64,000 bases of DNA from Orlajensenia sp037404875 (GCF_037404875.1 NZ_JBBELO010000033.1:1-64000), one strand, 5' to 3'; numbered from the stretch's first letter, positions 50,786-59,408 are shown. Translations and numbers: made by a program. The notes: generated by a model from the letters alone, not told the origin.

Positions 50786-51850
50786 ATGGCCCGCAAGCCC
50801 CTCTCCGCAGACTCCTCGATCGGCACCTGGCTCGATGACCCGGTGGGCGGCCCGATCATCCGCGACCTTCTCGCCCAGGCCGGGCAGGATGCCTCCGTCA
50901 TGCGCCCCGTGCGCATGCTCGCCATCAAGCGGCTCGTGAAGCTGAGCCAGGGCGCCTTCACCGACGAGATGGTCGCCGATCTCGTGCGCCGTGCCGAGGC
51001 GGGCGAGGTTCCCGCCGGTGCGGATGCCGCCGCGCCGAGCGCTGAGGAGGAAGGCTCTACGGAACTCGGCGACGTTCCCGAGCGCGAGCCGTGGGTCGAG
51101 CGCATCACCCCGGGCCGCTTCTACGGCAAGACCGTTATCGTCACGGGTGCCGGCTCGGGCATCGGCCGCGCGGTGGCCTCCCGCGTGGCGCGCGAGGGCG
51201 GCCGCGTTATCGCCGTCGACATCTCGAGGCAACGACTGGATGAGTTCACCGCCGAGCTCTCCGGAAGCGACATCGTGGTGGTGGCGGGCGACATCACGAG
51301 CGACGAGGCGATCTCCGCGATCGTGGCTGCGGCCGGCGATCGCATCGACGGCCTCGCCAACGTCGCCGGGATCATGGACGACATGACCCCGGTGCACCAG
51401 GTGAGCGACGATGTCTGGCGCCGGGTGTTCGCGGTCAACGTCGAGGGAACGATGCGCCTCTCCCGCGCCGTCATCCCGGCGATGCTCGCCGCGGGGCGGG
51501 GATCGATCGTCAATGTCGCCTCCGAGGCGGCCCTTCGCGGATCGGCCGCCGGCGCCGCCTACACCGCCTCCAAGCACGCGGTCGCGGGGCTGACCAAGAG
51601 CAGCGCCTTCATGTACGGTCCGAGCGGCATCCGGGTGAACGCCGTCGCGCCGGGCCCGACCATCACGAACATCGAGGCCAAGTTCAACTCCGAACTCGGC
51701 GCCGCGCGCGTGCGTGTGGGCATGGCCGTGATGCCGGATGCGGCCGAGGGCGACGCGCTCGCGGCATCGATCACCTTCCTGCTGAGCGATGACGGCGTGA
51801 ACCTCAACGGCGTCATCCTGCCCTCGGACGGTGGCTGGTCCGCCGCCTGA
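50786..51850 (+). CDS. SDR family oxidoreductase with N-terminal helical extension
   Basis: The 354-residue protein has a classical SDR domain from about residue 110: VTGAGSGIGRAVA, NVAG, INVASEAA (catalytic Ser), YTASK and APGPTITNI. It is preceded by an about 100-residue extension, LSADSSIGTWLDDPVGGPII...LVKLSQGAF, a small helical module similar to C-terminal segments of some family 3 glycosidases, followed by an acidic linker. The family normally lacks this. Substrate is unknown; the divergent TetR suggests induction by a small molecule. ATG 50786 follows GAAAGAAG. Confidence 0.88.
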   Translation: MARKPLSADSSIGTWLDDPVGGPIIRDLLAQAGQDASVMRPVRMLAIKRLVKLSQGAFTDEMVADLVRRAEAGEVPAGADAAAPSAEEEGSTELGDVPEREPWVERITPGRFYGKTVIVTGAGSGIGRAVASRVAREGGRVIAVDISRQRLDEFTAELSGSDIVVVAGDITSDEAISAIVAAAGDRIDGLANVAGIMDDMTPVHQVSDDVWRRVFAVNVEGTMRLSRAVIPAMLAAGRGSIVNVASEAALRGSAAGAAYTASKHAVAGLTKSSAFMYGPSGIRVNAVAPGPTITNIEAKFNSELGAARVRVGMAVMPDAAEGDALAASITFLLSDDGVNLNGVILPSDGGWSAA

Positions 51851-51860
51851 CCCACGGCTT

Positions 51861-51890
51861 CGAGGGCCGATCCCAGCGGATCGGCCCTCG
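51861..51890 (+). terminator. Hairpin terminator after the SDR gene
   Basis: CGAGGGCCGATCC (51861-51873) and GGATCGGCCCTCG (51878-51890) form a perfect 13-bp stem with a CAGC loop, 10 nt after the stop. There is no T-run, so termination strength is uncertain. Confidence 0.6.
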
Positions 51891-51916
51891 GCCGGTGCGC
51901 TCGCTACCCTGAGACG

Positions 51917-52998
51917 GTGGAACCCCACCGGCTCGATCGAGAACAGGCGCGGCAGATCGCCGTGCGTGCCCAGCTGCTCAGCGCCGAGCGCCCGACCGAG
52001 CTCCTGACGGTCGTCGAGCAGCTCACCCTGCTGCAGGTCGATCCGACCGCGGCCATCGCTCCCAACGCCGATCTCGTGGCATGGAGCCGCCTCGGTTCGC
52101 GCTATCGCCCGGAGCACCTGACGCACGCCCTCGAGCACGACCGCTCCCTGTTCGAGCTGAACGCGCTCATCCGCCCCATGACCGACCTGCCGCTGTACCG
52201 GGCCGAGATGGCGGCGTGGCCCACCTGGGAGCGGTATCGCGACTGGCTGGAGGGCAACGAGCGCTTCCACTCGGATGTGCTGGCCCGTCTGCGGGCGGAG
52301 GGTCCGCTCGCCTCGCGGGACATCCCCGATACGAGCACCGTGCCGTGGGCGTCGAGCGGCTGGACCGGCAACCGCAATGTGACCCGGATGCTCGAGTCGC
52401 TCACCATGCGGGGTGAGGTGGCGGTTTCGGGGCGGCGCGGCCGGGAGCGGCTGTGGGATCTGGCCGAACGGGTCTACCCCTCCGACGGTGCCGAGATCAG
52501 CGCCGATGAGGCCGAGCGGATGCGCGACGAGCGCCGGCTGCGTGCGCTCGGCATCGCGCGTGGGACGGGGCCGGTGGTGCCGATGGAGCCCGCCATCGTG
52601 CACGATGCCGGAGAGCCGGCCGTCATCGAGGGAGTAGCGGGTGTGTGGCGCGTCGACCCTTCGCAACTCGAGCGGCCTTTCACGGCGCGCACCGCCTTGC
52701 TCTCCCCGCTGGACCGGCTCGTGCACGATCGCGTTCGGGCGCTGGCCCTGTTCGACTTCGAGTTCACGCTCGAGATGTACAAGCCGGCTGCCGCCCGGCG
52801 GTGGGGTACTTCGCCCTGCCGATCCTGCATGGCGACGCCCTCGTCGGAAAGCTGGATGCGATCGCCGATCGCAAGGCGGGAGCACTCCTCGTGCACGCCG
52901 TGCACGAGGATCGGCCCTTCACCTCCGAGATCTCCGATGCCGTGCACCACGAGATCGAGCAGCTGGCGCAGTGGCTGGGGCTGACGCTGCGAAGGTGA
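51917..52998 (+). pseudogene. YcaQ/AlkX-type winged-helix DNA glycosylase gene, frameshifted
   Basis: Residues from MEPHRLDREQARQIAVRAQLL through FEFTLEMYKPAAARRWG match the winged-helix (HTH_42, formerly DUF1006) family that includes crosslink DNA glycosylase YcaQ. After a four-G run at 52803-52806 the frame goes wrong; the expected continuation YFALPILHGDALVGKLDA...QWLGLTLRR is in another frame, ending at 52998. One extra G restores a 360-residue protein. The rest is intact, so this is either a very recent mutation or a sequencing error in the homopolymer. Confidence 0.85.
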
Positions 52999-53031
52999 AG
53001 CGGCGGACGACCTCGTGTCGTCGATGGCGCC

Positions 53032-54255
53032 TCAGCGCCGAGCGGCCCAGGGGTCGTAGTCGACCTCGAGGGGCTCCTGCTCGGGCCGGGCCCCCTCGGG
53101 CACGTGCTGCAGGTTCACCCGGATCCGGTACCACAGCGAACTGGATCCGCGCATGCCGTCCACGAGCACGTCGGCCGGTTCCAGGAGCGGCACGATGTCG
53201 CCGTGGCGCTTCTTCCAGCTCTCGAGCCCGGCCAGCGCCTTATCCTTCGTCTTGGCGCGGGCGATCTCGATGAGCGGCATCGTCGAGCGCCGGCGACCCG
53301 AGCCGTCGGATGCGGGCGGCGGCTTCTCGGCCGGCCCGAGTTGCTTCGCGAGGGCGAGCAGCGCATCCAGGCTGCCGGGCGCCTCGTCGATTCCGGCGGC
53401 CGGGTCGCCGCGTTCGGCAAAGCGCTGCGGCACCGTGAGCACCGTGAAGTCCTGGGGCCGGGCGTGGCGAACCTCGTCCCACTCCAGCGGCGTCGACACA
53501 CGGGCGTCCGGTACCGCGCGCACCGAGTACGCCGAGGCCACCGTGCGGTCCTTGGCGTTCTGGTTGAAGTCCACGAACACGCTCTCGCCGCGTTCCTCCT
53601 TCCACCATCGGGCGGTCGCGAGGCCGGGCGCACGGTTCTCGACCTCACGGGCGAGCGTCTCGGCGGCCAACCGCACCTCGCGGTACGTCCAGTGCGGAGA
53701 GATGCGCACCGAGATGTGCATGCCGCGGGAGCCGGAGGTCTTCGGCCAGCCGACGAGGCCGTGATCCTCGAGCACGTCGCGGGCCACCAGGGCGACATCC
53801 ACGATCTGCGACCACTCCACCCCCGGCATGGGATCGAGGTCGACGCGCAACTCGTCGGGATGGGCGAGATCGCCGGAGCGCACGGGATGCGGGTTGAGGT
53901 CGATGCAGCCGAGGTTCACCACCCAGGCCAGCGCTGCCGCATCCGAGACCACGACCTCTTCGGCCGACGTTCCCGAGGCGTAGTGCAGGGTCGCGGTCTC
54001 GATCCAGTCCGGTCGCGACGACGGCGCGCGCTTCTGGAAGAAGGCCTCCTGGTCGATGCCCTTCACGAAGCGCTTGAGCACCATCGGCCGATCCCTCACG
54101 CCGCGCACGGCGCCGTCCGCGACGGCGAGGTAGTACCGGATGAGGTCGAGCTTGGTCACGCCGGGCTGGGGGAAGACCACCTTGTCGGGATGACTGACGC
54201 GCACTTCACGGCCGTCGAGCTGCAGCACCGCGGCCGAATCCTTCGTGGGGCTCAC
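53032..54255 (-). CDS. LigD-type primase-polymerase domain protein
   Basis: The 407-residue protein is a stand-alone LigD polymerase domain: VSHPDKVVFPQPGVTKLDLIRYYL, FFQKRAP, LGCIDLNPHPVR, the catalytic DLD at 139-141 (RVDLDPMPG), SGSRGMHISVRI and DFNQNAKDRTVASAYSVR. These archaeo-eukaryotic primase-fold enzymes add NTPs/dNTPs during non-homologous end joining or gap repair. No Ku or ligase gene is adjacent. An about 110-residue C-terminal extension (from RARTKDKALAGLESWKKRHGD-like region to DYDPWAARR) lies outside the standard domain. Start GTG 54255. Confidence 0.9.
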   Translation of the reverse strand: MSPTKDSAAVLQLDGREVRVSHPDKVVFPQPGVTKLDLIRYYLAVADGAVRGVRDRPMVLKRFVKGIDQEAFFQKRAPSSRPDWIETATLHYASGTSAEEVVVSDAAALAWVVNLGCIDLNPHPVRSGDLAHPDELRVDLDPMPGVEWSQIVDVALVARDVLEDHGLVGWPKTSGSRGMHISVRISPHWTYREVRLAAETLAREVENRAPGLATARWWKEERGESVFVDFNQNAKDRTVASAYSVRAVPDARVSTPLEWDEVRHARPQDFTVLTVPQRFAERGDPAAGIDEAPGSLDALLALAKQLGPAEKPPPASDGSGRRRSTMPLIEIARAKTKDKALAGLESWKKRHGDIVPLLEPADVLVDGMRGSSSLWYRIRVNLQHVPEGARPEQEPLEVDYDPWAARR

Positions 54256-54430
54256 GCCTTCACCCTACGGAGCAGACCTGCGGACGTGCCACCTTTTGCC
54301 GGTTTCCTGACGCCGTGGGCCCGCCAGGAGTGGCACGTGGACGGGACCTGAGAGGGGCCGACAGAGTAGCACCGGCGCCTCCGGCGGGCTAGATCAAGAC
54401 AGCGGGGCGGATGCCGCCTACCGTGGCCTC

Positions 54431-55792
54431 GTGAGCAAAGAACGCGTGAGCCTGTTGATCCTCGGCGCGGGCGGCGACCTGACCAAGCGGCTGCTCGTGC
54501 CCGGTCTGGCGAGCCTGCTGAGCGTGCACGACTACGACGTGCAACTTCTCGGGTCTGGGCTCGACGAGCGCAGCCAGGAGCAATGGAAGAGCCTGGTTCA
54601 CGACTCCTTCAGCGGAGAGGGCTCGGGCCCGGCGCGCGACCGGGTGCTCGAGGGCACCCGATACATCACCGCGGACGCGACGGACCCCGACGACCTGAAG
54701 AAGCTGTTCGAAGCGTGCGACGGCACTCCGGTCGTCTACTTCGCGCTGCCCCCAGCTGTCACGGCCAAGGTCTGCGAGACGATGGCCCATGTGCAGCTGC
54801 CGAAAGGCATCCGGCTCGCCCTCGAGAAGCCCTTCGGTGTCGATCTCGAGAGCGCTCGCCGGCTGAACGGCCTGCTGAAGAACCTCGTGCCCGAGACCCA
54901 GATCTTCCGCATCGATCACTTCCTCGGCATGACCACCGTGCTCAACATGCTCGGCCTGCGATTCTCGAACAAGCTGCTCGAAGGCGTGTGGAACCGCGAC
55001 TCCATCGACCGCGTCGACATCCGCTACGACGAGACGCTGGGACTCGAGGGCCGCGGCGGGTACTACGACCACTCGGGCGCCCTCGTCGACATGATCCAGA
55101 GCCACCTACTCGAGGTGCTCGCCTTCTTCGCCCTCGAGCGGCCGGACCGCGTCGACGAGGCGGAGCTTCGCGACCGCGTGGTGGAGGTGCTGCGCGAGAC
55201 CTCCGTCTGGCAGGGGGATCCGGTCGCATCCAGTCACCGAGCGCGGTACACGGCAGGCACGGTGGGGGACCGATCGATGCCCTCGTACGTCGACGAGGCG
55301 GGCGTTGACCCCGCGCTGAACACCGAGACCCTCGCCGAGGTCACGCTCGCGGTCGATACGCCGCGCTGGAAGGGCGTTCCCTTCACCCTGCGATCGGGCA
55401 AGGCCCTCGCGAGCAAGCGCACGCAGGTGGTGGCGACCTTCAAGGAAACGCATACGCCCGAGGGGATCGAGGGTGTCGAGCAACCGGATGTGGTGGTGCT
55501 CGAGCTGCGCAGCGGCGCGGTCGAGCTTCATCTCACCATGAACGGCGGCGGCGACCCGTTCCGCCTGGAGCGGGCGACCCTCACCGCGACGCAGGAACCC
55601 GGCCAGCTGCTTCCCTACGGCGAGGTGCTCAAGGGCATCCTCGACGGGGACCCGACGCTCTCGGTGCGGGGTGACGTGGCCGAGGAGTGCTGGCGCATCG
55701 TCGAGCCGGTGCTCGCCGCATGGAAGGCGGGCACGGTTGTGCTCGAGGACTACCCGGCCGGATCCCAGGGACCCGAGGGCTGGCCGCTCTGA
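54431..55792 (+). CDS. Glucose-6-phosphate dehydrogenase-like protein with altered active site
   Basis: The 453-residue protein follows the G6PDH fold: GAGGDLTKRLL near the N-terminus (usually GASGDLAKRKL), EKPFG 132-136, active-site segment RIDHFLGM at 160-167 and GYYDHSGALVDMIQSHLLEVL with His225. The canonical RIDHYLGK has Tyr and Lys that hold the substrate phosphate; here they are Phe and Met. The Asp-His pair is kept. Loss of phosphate ligands suggests another substrate, perhaps a free sugar or sugar acid. GTG 54431 is the start. No 6PGL, 6PGDH or OpcA gene is adjacent. Confidence 0.85.
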   Translation: MSKERVSLLILGAGGDLTKRLLVPGLASLLSVHDYDVQLLGSGLDERSQEQWKSLVHDSFSGEGSGPARDRVLEGTRYITADATDPDDLKKLFEACDGTPVVYFALPPAVTAKVCETMAHVQLPKGIRLALEKPFGVDLESARRLNGLLKNLVPETQIFRIDHFLGMTTVLNMLGLRFSNKLLEGVWNRDSIDRVDIRYDETLGLEGRGGYYDHSGALVDMIQSHLLEVLAFFALERPDRVDEAELRDRVVEVLRETSVWQGDPVASSHRARYTAGTVGDRSMPSYVDEAGVDPALNTETLAEVTLAVDTPRWKGVPFTLRSGKALASKRTQVVATFKETHTPEGIEGVEQPDVVVLELRSGAVELHLTMNGGGDPFRLERATLTATQEPGQLLPYGEVLKGILDGDPTLSVRGDVAEECWRIVEPVLAAWKAGTVVLEDYPAGSQGPEGWPL

Positions 55793-55806
55793 GGGCTGGC
55801 CGCTCT
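55775..55806 (+). repeat. 16-bp tandem duplication spanning the stop codon
   Basis: GAGGGCTGGCCGCTCT occurs at 55775-55790 and 55791-55806, followed by GAGGG. The first copy encodes EGWPL and the next bases form the TGA stop; the second copy is just downstream. Confidence 0.85.
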
Positions 55807-55958
55807 GAGGGACGGCGCCGCCAGGCGACCGCCGCGGTGTTCGACGCTGCCTCAGCCGACCCCCGTCGAAACCGGCCCAACTTGGAGCGGACCGGTGGTG
55901 CGTCCATAGCGCTTTCATAACGGGGCAGCGCACAATGCCGGTGGAAAGGCGAGCACCC

Positions 55959-56294
55959 ATGACCGACCATCCGATCGACCAGCATCCGATCAACCAGCAT
56001 CCGATCAACCCGACACCGACCACCCCGCCTGCGTCGGCCGGGCAGCCGAGAGCCCGCTCCTCGTGGCTACCGGTGTGGCTCACGCTCGGCGGCGTCGCAG
56101 TGGCCCTGCTGTGCTTCGCCAGCGGCTTCGGCGCCGCGACGACGCTCTTCGCCGTCGGCCACGTCGTTCACCAGGTCGAGAACAGGGACGCCCACTTCCG
56201 CGGCCCCGACGGCGATCAGGTGCCCGGCCGAGACCTCCCTGGTCACCTCCGCGACAAGAACGCGCCCGAGACGCGCCGGGCACCGAACTCCTGA
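55959..56294 (+). CDS. Single-span membrane protein with HPI[DN]Q repeats
   Basis: This 111-residue protein begins MTDHPIDQHPINQHPINPTP, where a 15-bp DNA unit is repeated about three times (55967-56010). One transmembrane helix (about residues 40-65) is followed by a polar His/Asp/Arg-rich tail. A GGAAAGG motif precedes the ATG at 55959. Not recognised; function unknown. Its 3' end is 40 bp before the CIRCE element of hsp20. Confidence 0.7.
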   Translation: MTDHPIDQHPINQHPINPTPTTPPASAGQPRARSSWLPVWLTLGGVAVALLCFASGFGAATTLFAVGHVVHQVENRDAHFRGPDGDQVPGRDLPGHLRDKNAPETRRAPNS

Positions 56295-56334
56295 CCAGCG
56301 GTTCAATCCTTGTGGAAAAACCTGCGGAGATCTC

Positions 56335-56361
56335 TTAGCACTCAGCTCCCGAGAGTGCTAA
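56335..56361 (+). promoter_or_regulatory. CIRCE element (HrcA operator)
   Basis: TTAGCACTC-N9-GAGTGCTAA matches the CIRCE consensus perfectly (9-9-9). It ends 49 bp before the Hsp20 start, so HrcA should repress this small heat-shock gene. Confidence 0.95.
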
Positions 56362-56410
56362 TCTGTCGTTGAGTCCATCACGCTCAACTTTCAACACAGA
56401 GGAGATGATC

Positions 56411-56845
56411 ATGGCCAACACCTTCGACCCGTTCCGCGAGTTCGATCGCGTCGCATCCGCCCTTCTCGACACGCGCAGGGGCCCGCGCATGATGCCGATG
56501 GATCTCTATCGCGACGGCGACCACTACGTGCTCTCTGCCGACCTGCCGGGTGTGGATCCCGGTTCGGTCGACATCGACGTGGACGGCCAGTTGCTCACCA
56601 TCCGTGCCGAGCGCACGCTGAGCAATGCCGAGAACGTCAAGTGGATCACCCGCGAGCGAGAGGCCGGCAGCTTCTTGCGCCAGCTCAGCCTGGGCCAGGG
56701 GCTCGACACCGAGCACATCTCGGCGAGCTACTCGAACGGCGTGCTGAGCGTCACCATTCCGGTGAGCGAGAAGGCGAAGCCGCGCAAGATCGAGGTCACC
56801 CAGCAGCAGACGCCCGCGGATTCCTCGCACACGCTGACGATCTGA
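56411..56845 (+). CDS. Small heat-shock protein Hsp20
   Basis: The 144-residue protein has a short N-arm (MANTFDPFREFDRVASALLD), an alpha-crystallin domain (about 32-125: YRDGDHYVLSADLPGVDPGSVDIDVDGQLLTIRAER) and the signature SYSNGVLSVTIPV. Hsp20 holds unfolded proteins for DnaK/ClpB refolding. ATG 56411 follows GAGGAG. Control by HrcA through CIRCE is unusual for hsp20 in actinobacteria, where HspR/HAIR is common. Confidence 0.95.
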   Translation: MANTFDPFREFDRVASALLDTRRGPRMMPMDLYRDGDHYVLSADLPGVDPGSVDIDVDGQLLTIRAERTLSNAENVKWITREREAGSFLRQLSLGQGLDTEHISASYSNGVLSVTIPVSEKAKPRKIEVTQQQTPADSSHTLTI

Positions 56846-56857
56846 GCAGCGAGCAAC

Positions 56858-56889
56858 AGCGCCCGACCGGTCGACGCCGGTCGGGCGCT
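56858..56889. terminator. Bidirectional hairpin between hsp20 and nnrD
   Basis: AGCGCCCGACCGG (56858-56870) pairs with CCGGTCGGGCGCT (56877-56889), a perfect 13-bp stem with a 6-nt loop, in the short convergent spacer. No long T-run is present on either side. Confidence 0.75.
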
Positions 56890-56904
56890 TCGCTGTCTAC
56901 GGCG

Positions 56905-57762
56905 TCATTCCTCGATGGCGGCCAGGGCTGGCGCGAGCTCGTCGCACAACTCCCGCGCGAGGAACCCCAGCGGCGCGATGCGGTGCGCGAGCCAATCACC
57001 GGCTGACGCGTGCACCTGGCTCGCCCACACGGCCGCCTCAGCCGCATCCACGCCGCGCGCCGCGAAACCGGCGATCGCTCCCGCGAGCACATCGCCACTG
57101 CCCGAAGTGCCGAGCCCGGGACCGCCGTTCCGGATGCGCCAGACGCGGCCGTCGGGCGCTGCGACGCACGCCTGCGAGCTCACGACTGCGTTGAAGTTCC
57201 CGGCGACCTCCGCGACGTCGGAGTCCAGGTTCTCGATCTCGCGGCCCAGCAGCCGAGCGGTCTCATCGAGGTTGGGGTTGAGCAGCAGAACGCCATGTCG
57301 CGGACCGCGCCGTCGCTTGCCGATCACCCCGAGCGCGAAGGCATCGAGAACGAGCGGGGTCTCGGCCGCGAGCTCTGCCGAGACCTCCTTCAGAAGCCGT
57401 TCGGTCTGGGCGAAGTCCATCAACCCGGGCCCCAGGAGTACGGCGCTCGCGGTGCGCACCTCCTGGCGCACCTCGCTCGAGAGCCGGCCACGGCCATCCA
57501 GTTCGAACACGCCCGCCTCGGGGACGGCCGCAGCGACCGTACTCGCGCTCGCCGGGGGAACCACGACACTCAGGCGGCCGGCGCCGACGCGCAGCGCCGC
57601 GAGTCCCGAGAGCATCACCGCACCAGGAGCGACGGCCGAACCGCCGATCACGACCACGCGGCCGCGGCTGTTCTTCGAGGAGCCCGGGTCGGGCAGCGAC
57701 CACCCGCTCAGCAGGGCATCCGTCACCTCGACGGCCGGGCGGGGCTCAACGCGGTGCGACAT
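56905..57762 (-). CDS. nnrD: ADP-dependent (S)-NAD(P)H-hydrate dehydratase
   Basis: The 285-residue ribokinase-fold protein has GRVVVIGGSAVAPGA, NPNLDETARLLG (usually NPxxGE) and GTSGSGDVLAGAIAGFAARG, the dehydratase signature with the catalytic Asp. It repairs hydrated NAD(P)H using ADP. It lacks the NnrE epimerase domain often fused to it. ATG 57762 has AGGAG at optimal distance; ATG 57768 overlaps that site. Overlaps the upstream phosphatase gene by 17 nt. Confidence 0.93.
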   Translation of the reverse strand: MSHRVEPRPAVEVTDALLSGWSLPDPGSSKNSRGRVVVIGGSAVAPGAVMLSGLAALRVGAGRLSVVVPPASASTVAAAVPEAGVFELDGRGRLSSEVRQEVRTASAVLLGPGLMDFAQTERLLKEVSAELAAETPLVLDAFALGVIGKRRRGPRHGVLLLNPNLDETARLLGREIENLDSDVAEVAGNFNAVVSSQACVAAPDGRVWRIRNGGPGLGTSGSGDVLAGAIAGFAARGVDAAEAAVWASQVHASAGDWLAHRIAPLGFLARELCDELAPALAAIEE

Positions 57763-58465
57763 GCTCATCTCCTGAATGGGCCGTCACGGCGGCCCCCTCC
57801 TGCTGCAGGTGCTGGACGGTGCTGAATTCGACGAGGCGCCATCCGGCCGGCTCGCGCACGAGATGCGTGATCGACGCGTTGGTGACCGTGTTCTGGCCGG
57901 CGAACTCGAGAAGCTGCTTCTCATCGAGGCCCAGCAAGACATAGAGCGCGAGCATGACGACGGCATCGTGGGCAACGAGCAGGGCGGAGTTGGCGCTCAC
58001 CGCGTCGACGGAGGCGAAGAACGAGCGCAACCGCAGCACCACATCGGCCCACGACTCGCCGCCGGGCGGTCGGTGGTAGAACTTGCCGAGGTGGCGACGC
58101 CGTGCCATCTCCTCGGGATGCCGCTCCTGCACACCCTTGCTCGTCAGCAGGTCGAGAATGCCGAGCTCACGATCGCGCAGGCGTTCGTCCACGAGCACAG
58201 GAGCACTCGCCTCGCCCATTGCGATCTCGAGCGTCTGTCTGGCTCGTAGGTAGGGCGAGCACCAGAAGGCTCCGATCTGGTGCCGATGCGTGTCCAACCA
58301 CTCGCCGAGTGCGGCCGCCTGCTCCTCCCCGGCGGGGGAGAGCGGCACGTCCGCATCGCGGATGTCGAGCTCGATCACGCTGGCGCCTTCGGCGTTCGCG
58401 CGGCTGGCGGCCACGTTGCCGACGCTTTCGCCGTGCCGCGTGAGCCAGAGCTGTGTCAGTGCCAT
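57746..58465 (-). CDS. Histidine phosphatase family protein
   Basis: The 239-residue protein has the phosphoglycerate-mutase-like signature LTRHGES (catalytic His in RHG), SPYLRARQTLEIA, DERLRDRELG and VAHDAVVMLAL (second His). It is likely a phosphatase of unspecified substrate. The stop lies within the nnrD start region, so the two are co-expressed. Confidence 0.9.
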   Translation of the reverse strand: MALTQLWLTRHGESVGNVAASRANAEGASVIELDIRDADVPLSPAGEEQAAALGEWLDTHRHQIGAFWCSPYLRARQTLEIAMGEASAPVLVDERLRDRELGILDLLTSKGVQERHPEEMARRRHLGKFYHRPPGGESWADVVLRLRSFFASVDAVSANSALLVAHDAVVMLALYVLLGLDEKQLLEFAGQNTVTNASITHLVREPAGWRLVEFSTVQHLQQEGAAVTAHSGDEHVAPR

Positions 58466-58571
58466 GGCCTCAGGCTAGGACTTCCGGGTCGGCGGCCGAA
58501 CGGGGTTGCGCCCGTGCCGCCCGTGGTGCAGGCCGAGGCCGAAAGAGGCGGGGGCGCGTACTCTCGGTAGC

Positions 58572-59408
58572 GTGGGAGAAGCGGCGCTCGATGAGCTGAG
58601 CTCCGAGCTGCGGGCCGACTGCAGCCGCTGCTTCGCCCTGTGCTGCATCGCCCTGCGATTCGCGGCATCGGCCGACTTCGCCATCGACAAGGAGGCCGGC
58701 ACTCCGTGCCCGCACCTCGCGGAGGACGACAGCTGCAGCATCCACACCGGCCTGCGCGGGCGTGGGTTTCGCGGCTGCACCGTCTATGACTGCCTGGGCG
58801 CGGGCCAGAAGGTCTCGCAGCAGACGTTCGGCGGAATCTCCTGGCGACGACCGGAGGTCTCGGGCACCGAGATGTTCGCGGTGTTCGACGTGATGCGGCA
58901 GTTGCACGAGCTTCTGCTCCACCTCTCCCAGGCGCTGATGCTGCAGGCGGCCGTCGAGGTGCACGAGCGGCTCTCGTGGGCCCTCGCGGAGACGCAGCGG
59001 GTGAGCGACGGCTCACCGGAAGACCTGCTCGCATTCGACCTGAAGGAGCACTGGGCCGGCGTGGATGAGCTGCTGCGCGCCGCCAGCGCAGCCACTCGCG
59101 CGGAGGCTCTCGCTGGACGACGACCGCATCCGCGCGCCGGCCGCGGCGCCGACCTGGTGGGTGCACGGCTGCGCGGAGCCGACCTCGTCGGCGCCGACCT
59201 TCGGGGCGCGTACCTCATTGCGGCCGATCTTCGGGGCTCGGATGCCGCCTTCGCCGACCTGATCGGCGCCGACCTGCGCGATACCGACCTGCGCGGCGCC
59301 GATCTCTCCCGTGCGCTGTTCCTCAGTCCTCCGCAGGTCGCTGCTGCCATCGGGGACGCCACGACACGGCTGCCGGCCGGAATTCCGCGACCCGCCTCGT
59401 GGGGGTGA
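58572..59408 (+). CDS. Cys-rich (YkgJ-like) domain fused to pentapeptide repeats
   Basis: The 278-residue protein has an N-terminal Cys cluster at residues 17, 20, 24, 25, 46, 55, 69 and 74 (CSRCFALCC ... CPHL ... CSIH ... GCTVYDC), like the CxxCxxxCC metal/iron-sulfur domains of the YkgJ type. A helical middle follows, then about ten pentapeptide repeats of the A(D/N)LxG type (about 192-248) forming a right-handed beta helix. Start GTG 58572. The role is unknown; related two-domain proteins occur in actinobacteria. Confidence 0.88.
   Translation: MGEAALDELSSELRADCSRCFALCCIALRFAASADFAIDKEAGTPCPHLAEDDSCSIHTGLRGRGFRGCTVYDCLGAGQKVSQQTFGGISWRRPEVSGTEMFAVFDVMRQLHELLLHLSQALMLQAAVEVHERLSWALAETQRVSDGSPEDLLAFDLKEHWAGVDELLRAASAATRAEALAGRRPHPRAGRGADLVGARLRGADLVGADLRGAYLIAADLRGSDAAFADLIGADLRDTDLRGADLSRALFLSPPQVAAAIGDATTRLPAGIPRPASWG

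Noticed and set aside
52645..52998. Separate 117-codon gene overlapping the YcaQ-like frame
   Set aside because: Only its last about 63 residues match the family and they continue the upstream frame after a one-base shift, so it is part of the frameshifted gene.
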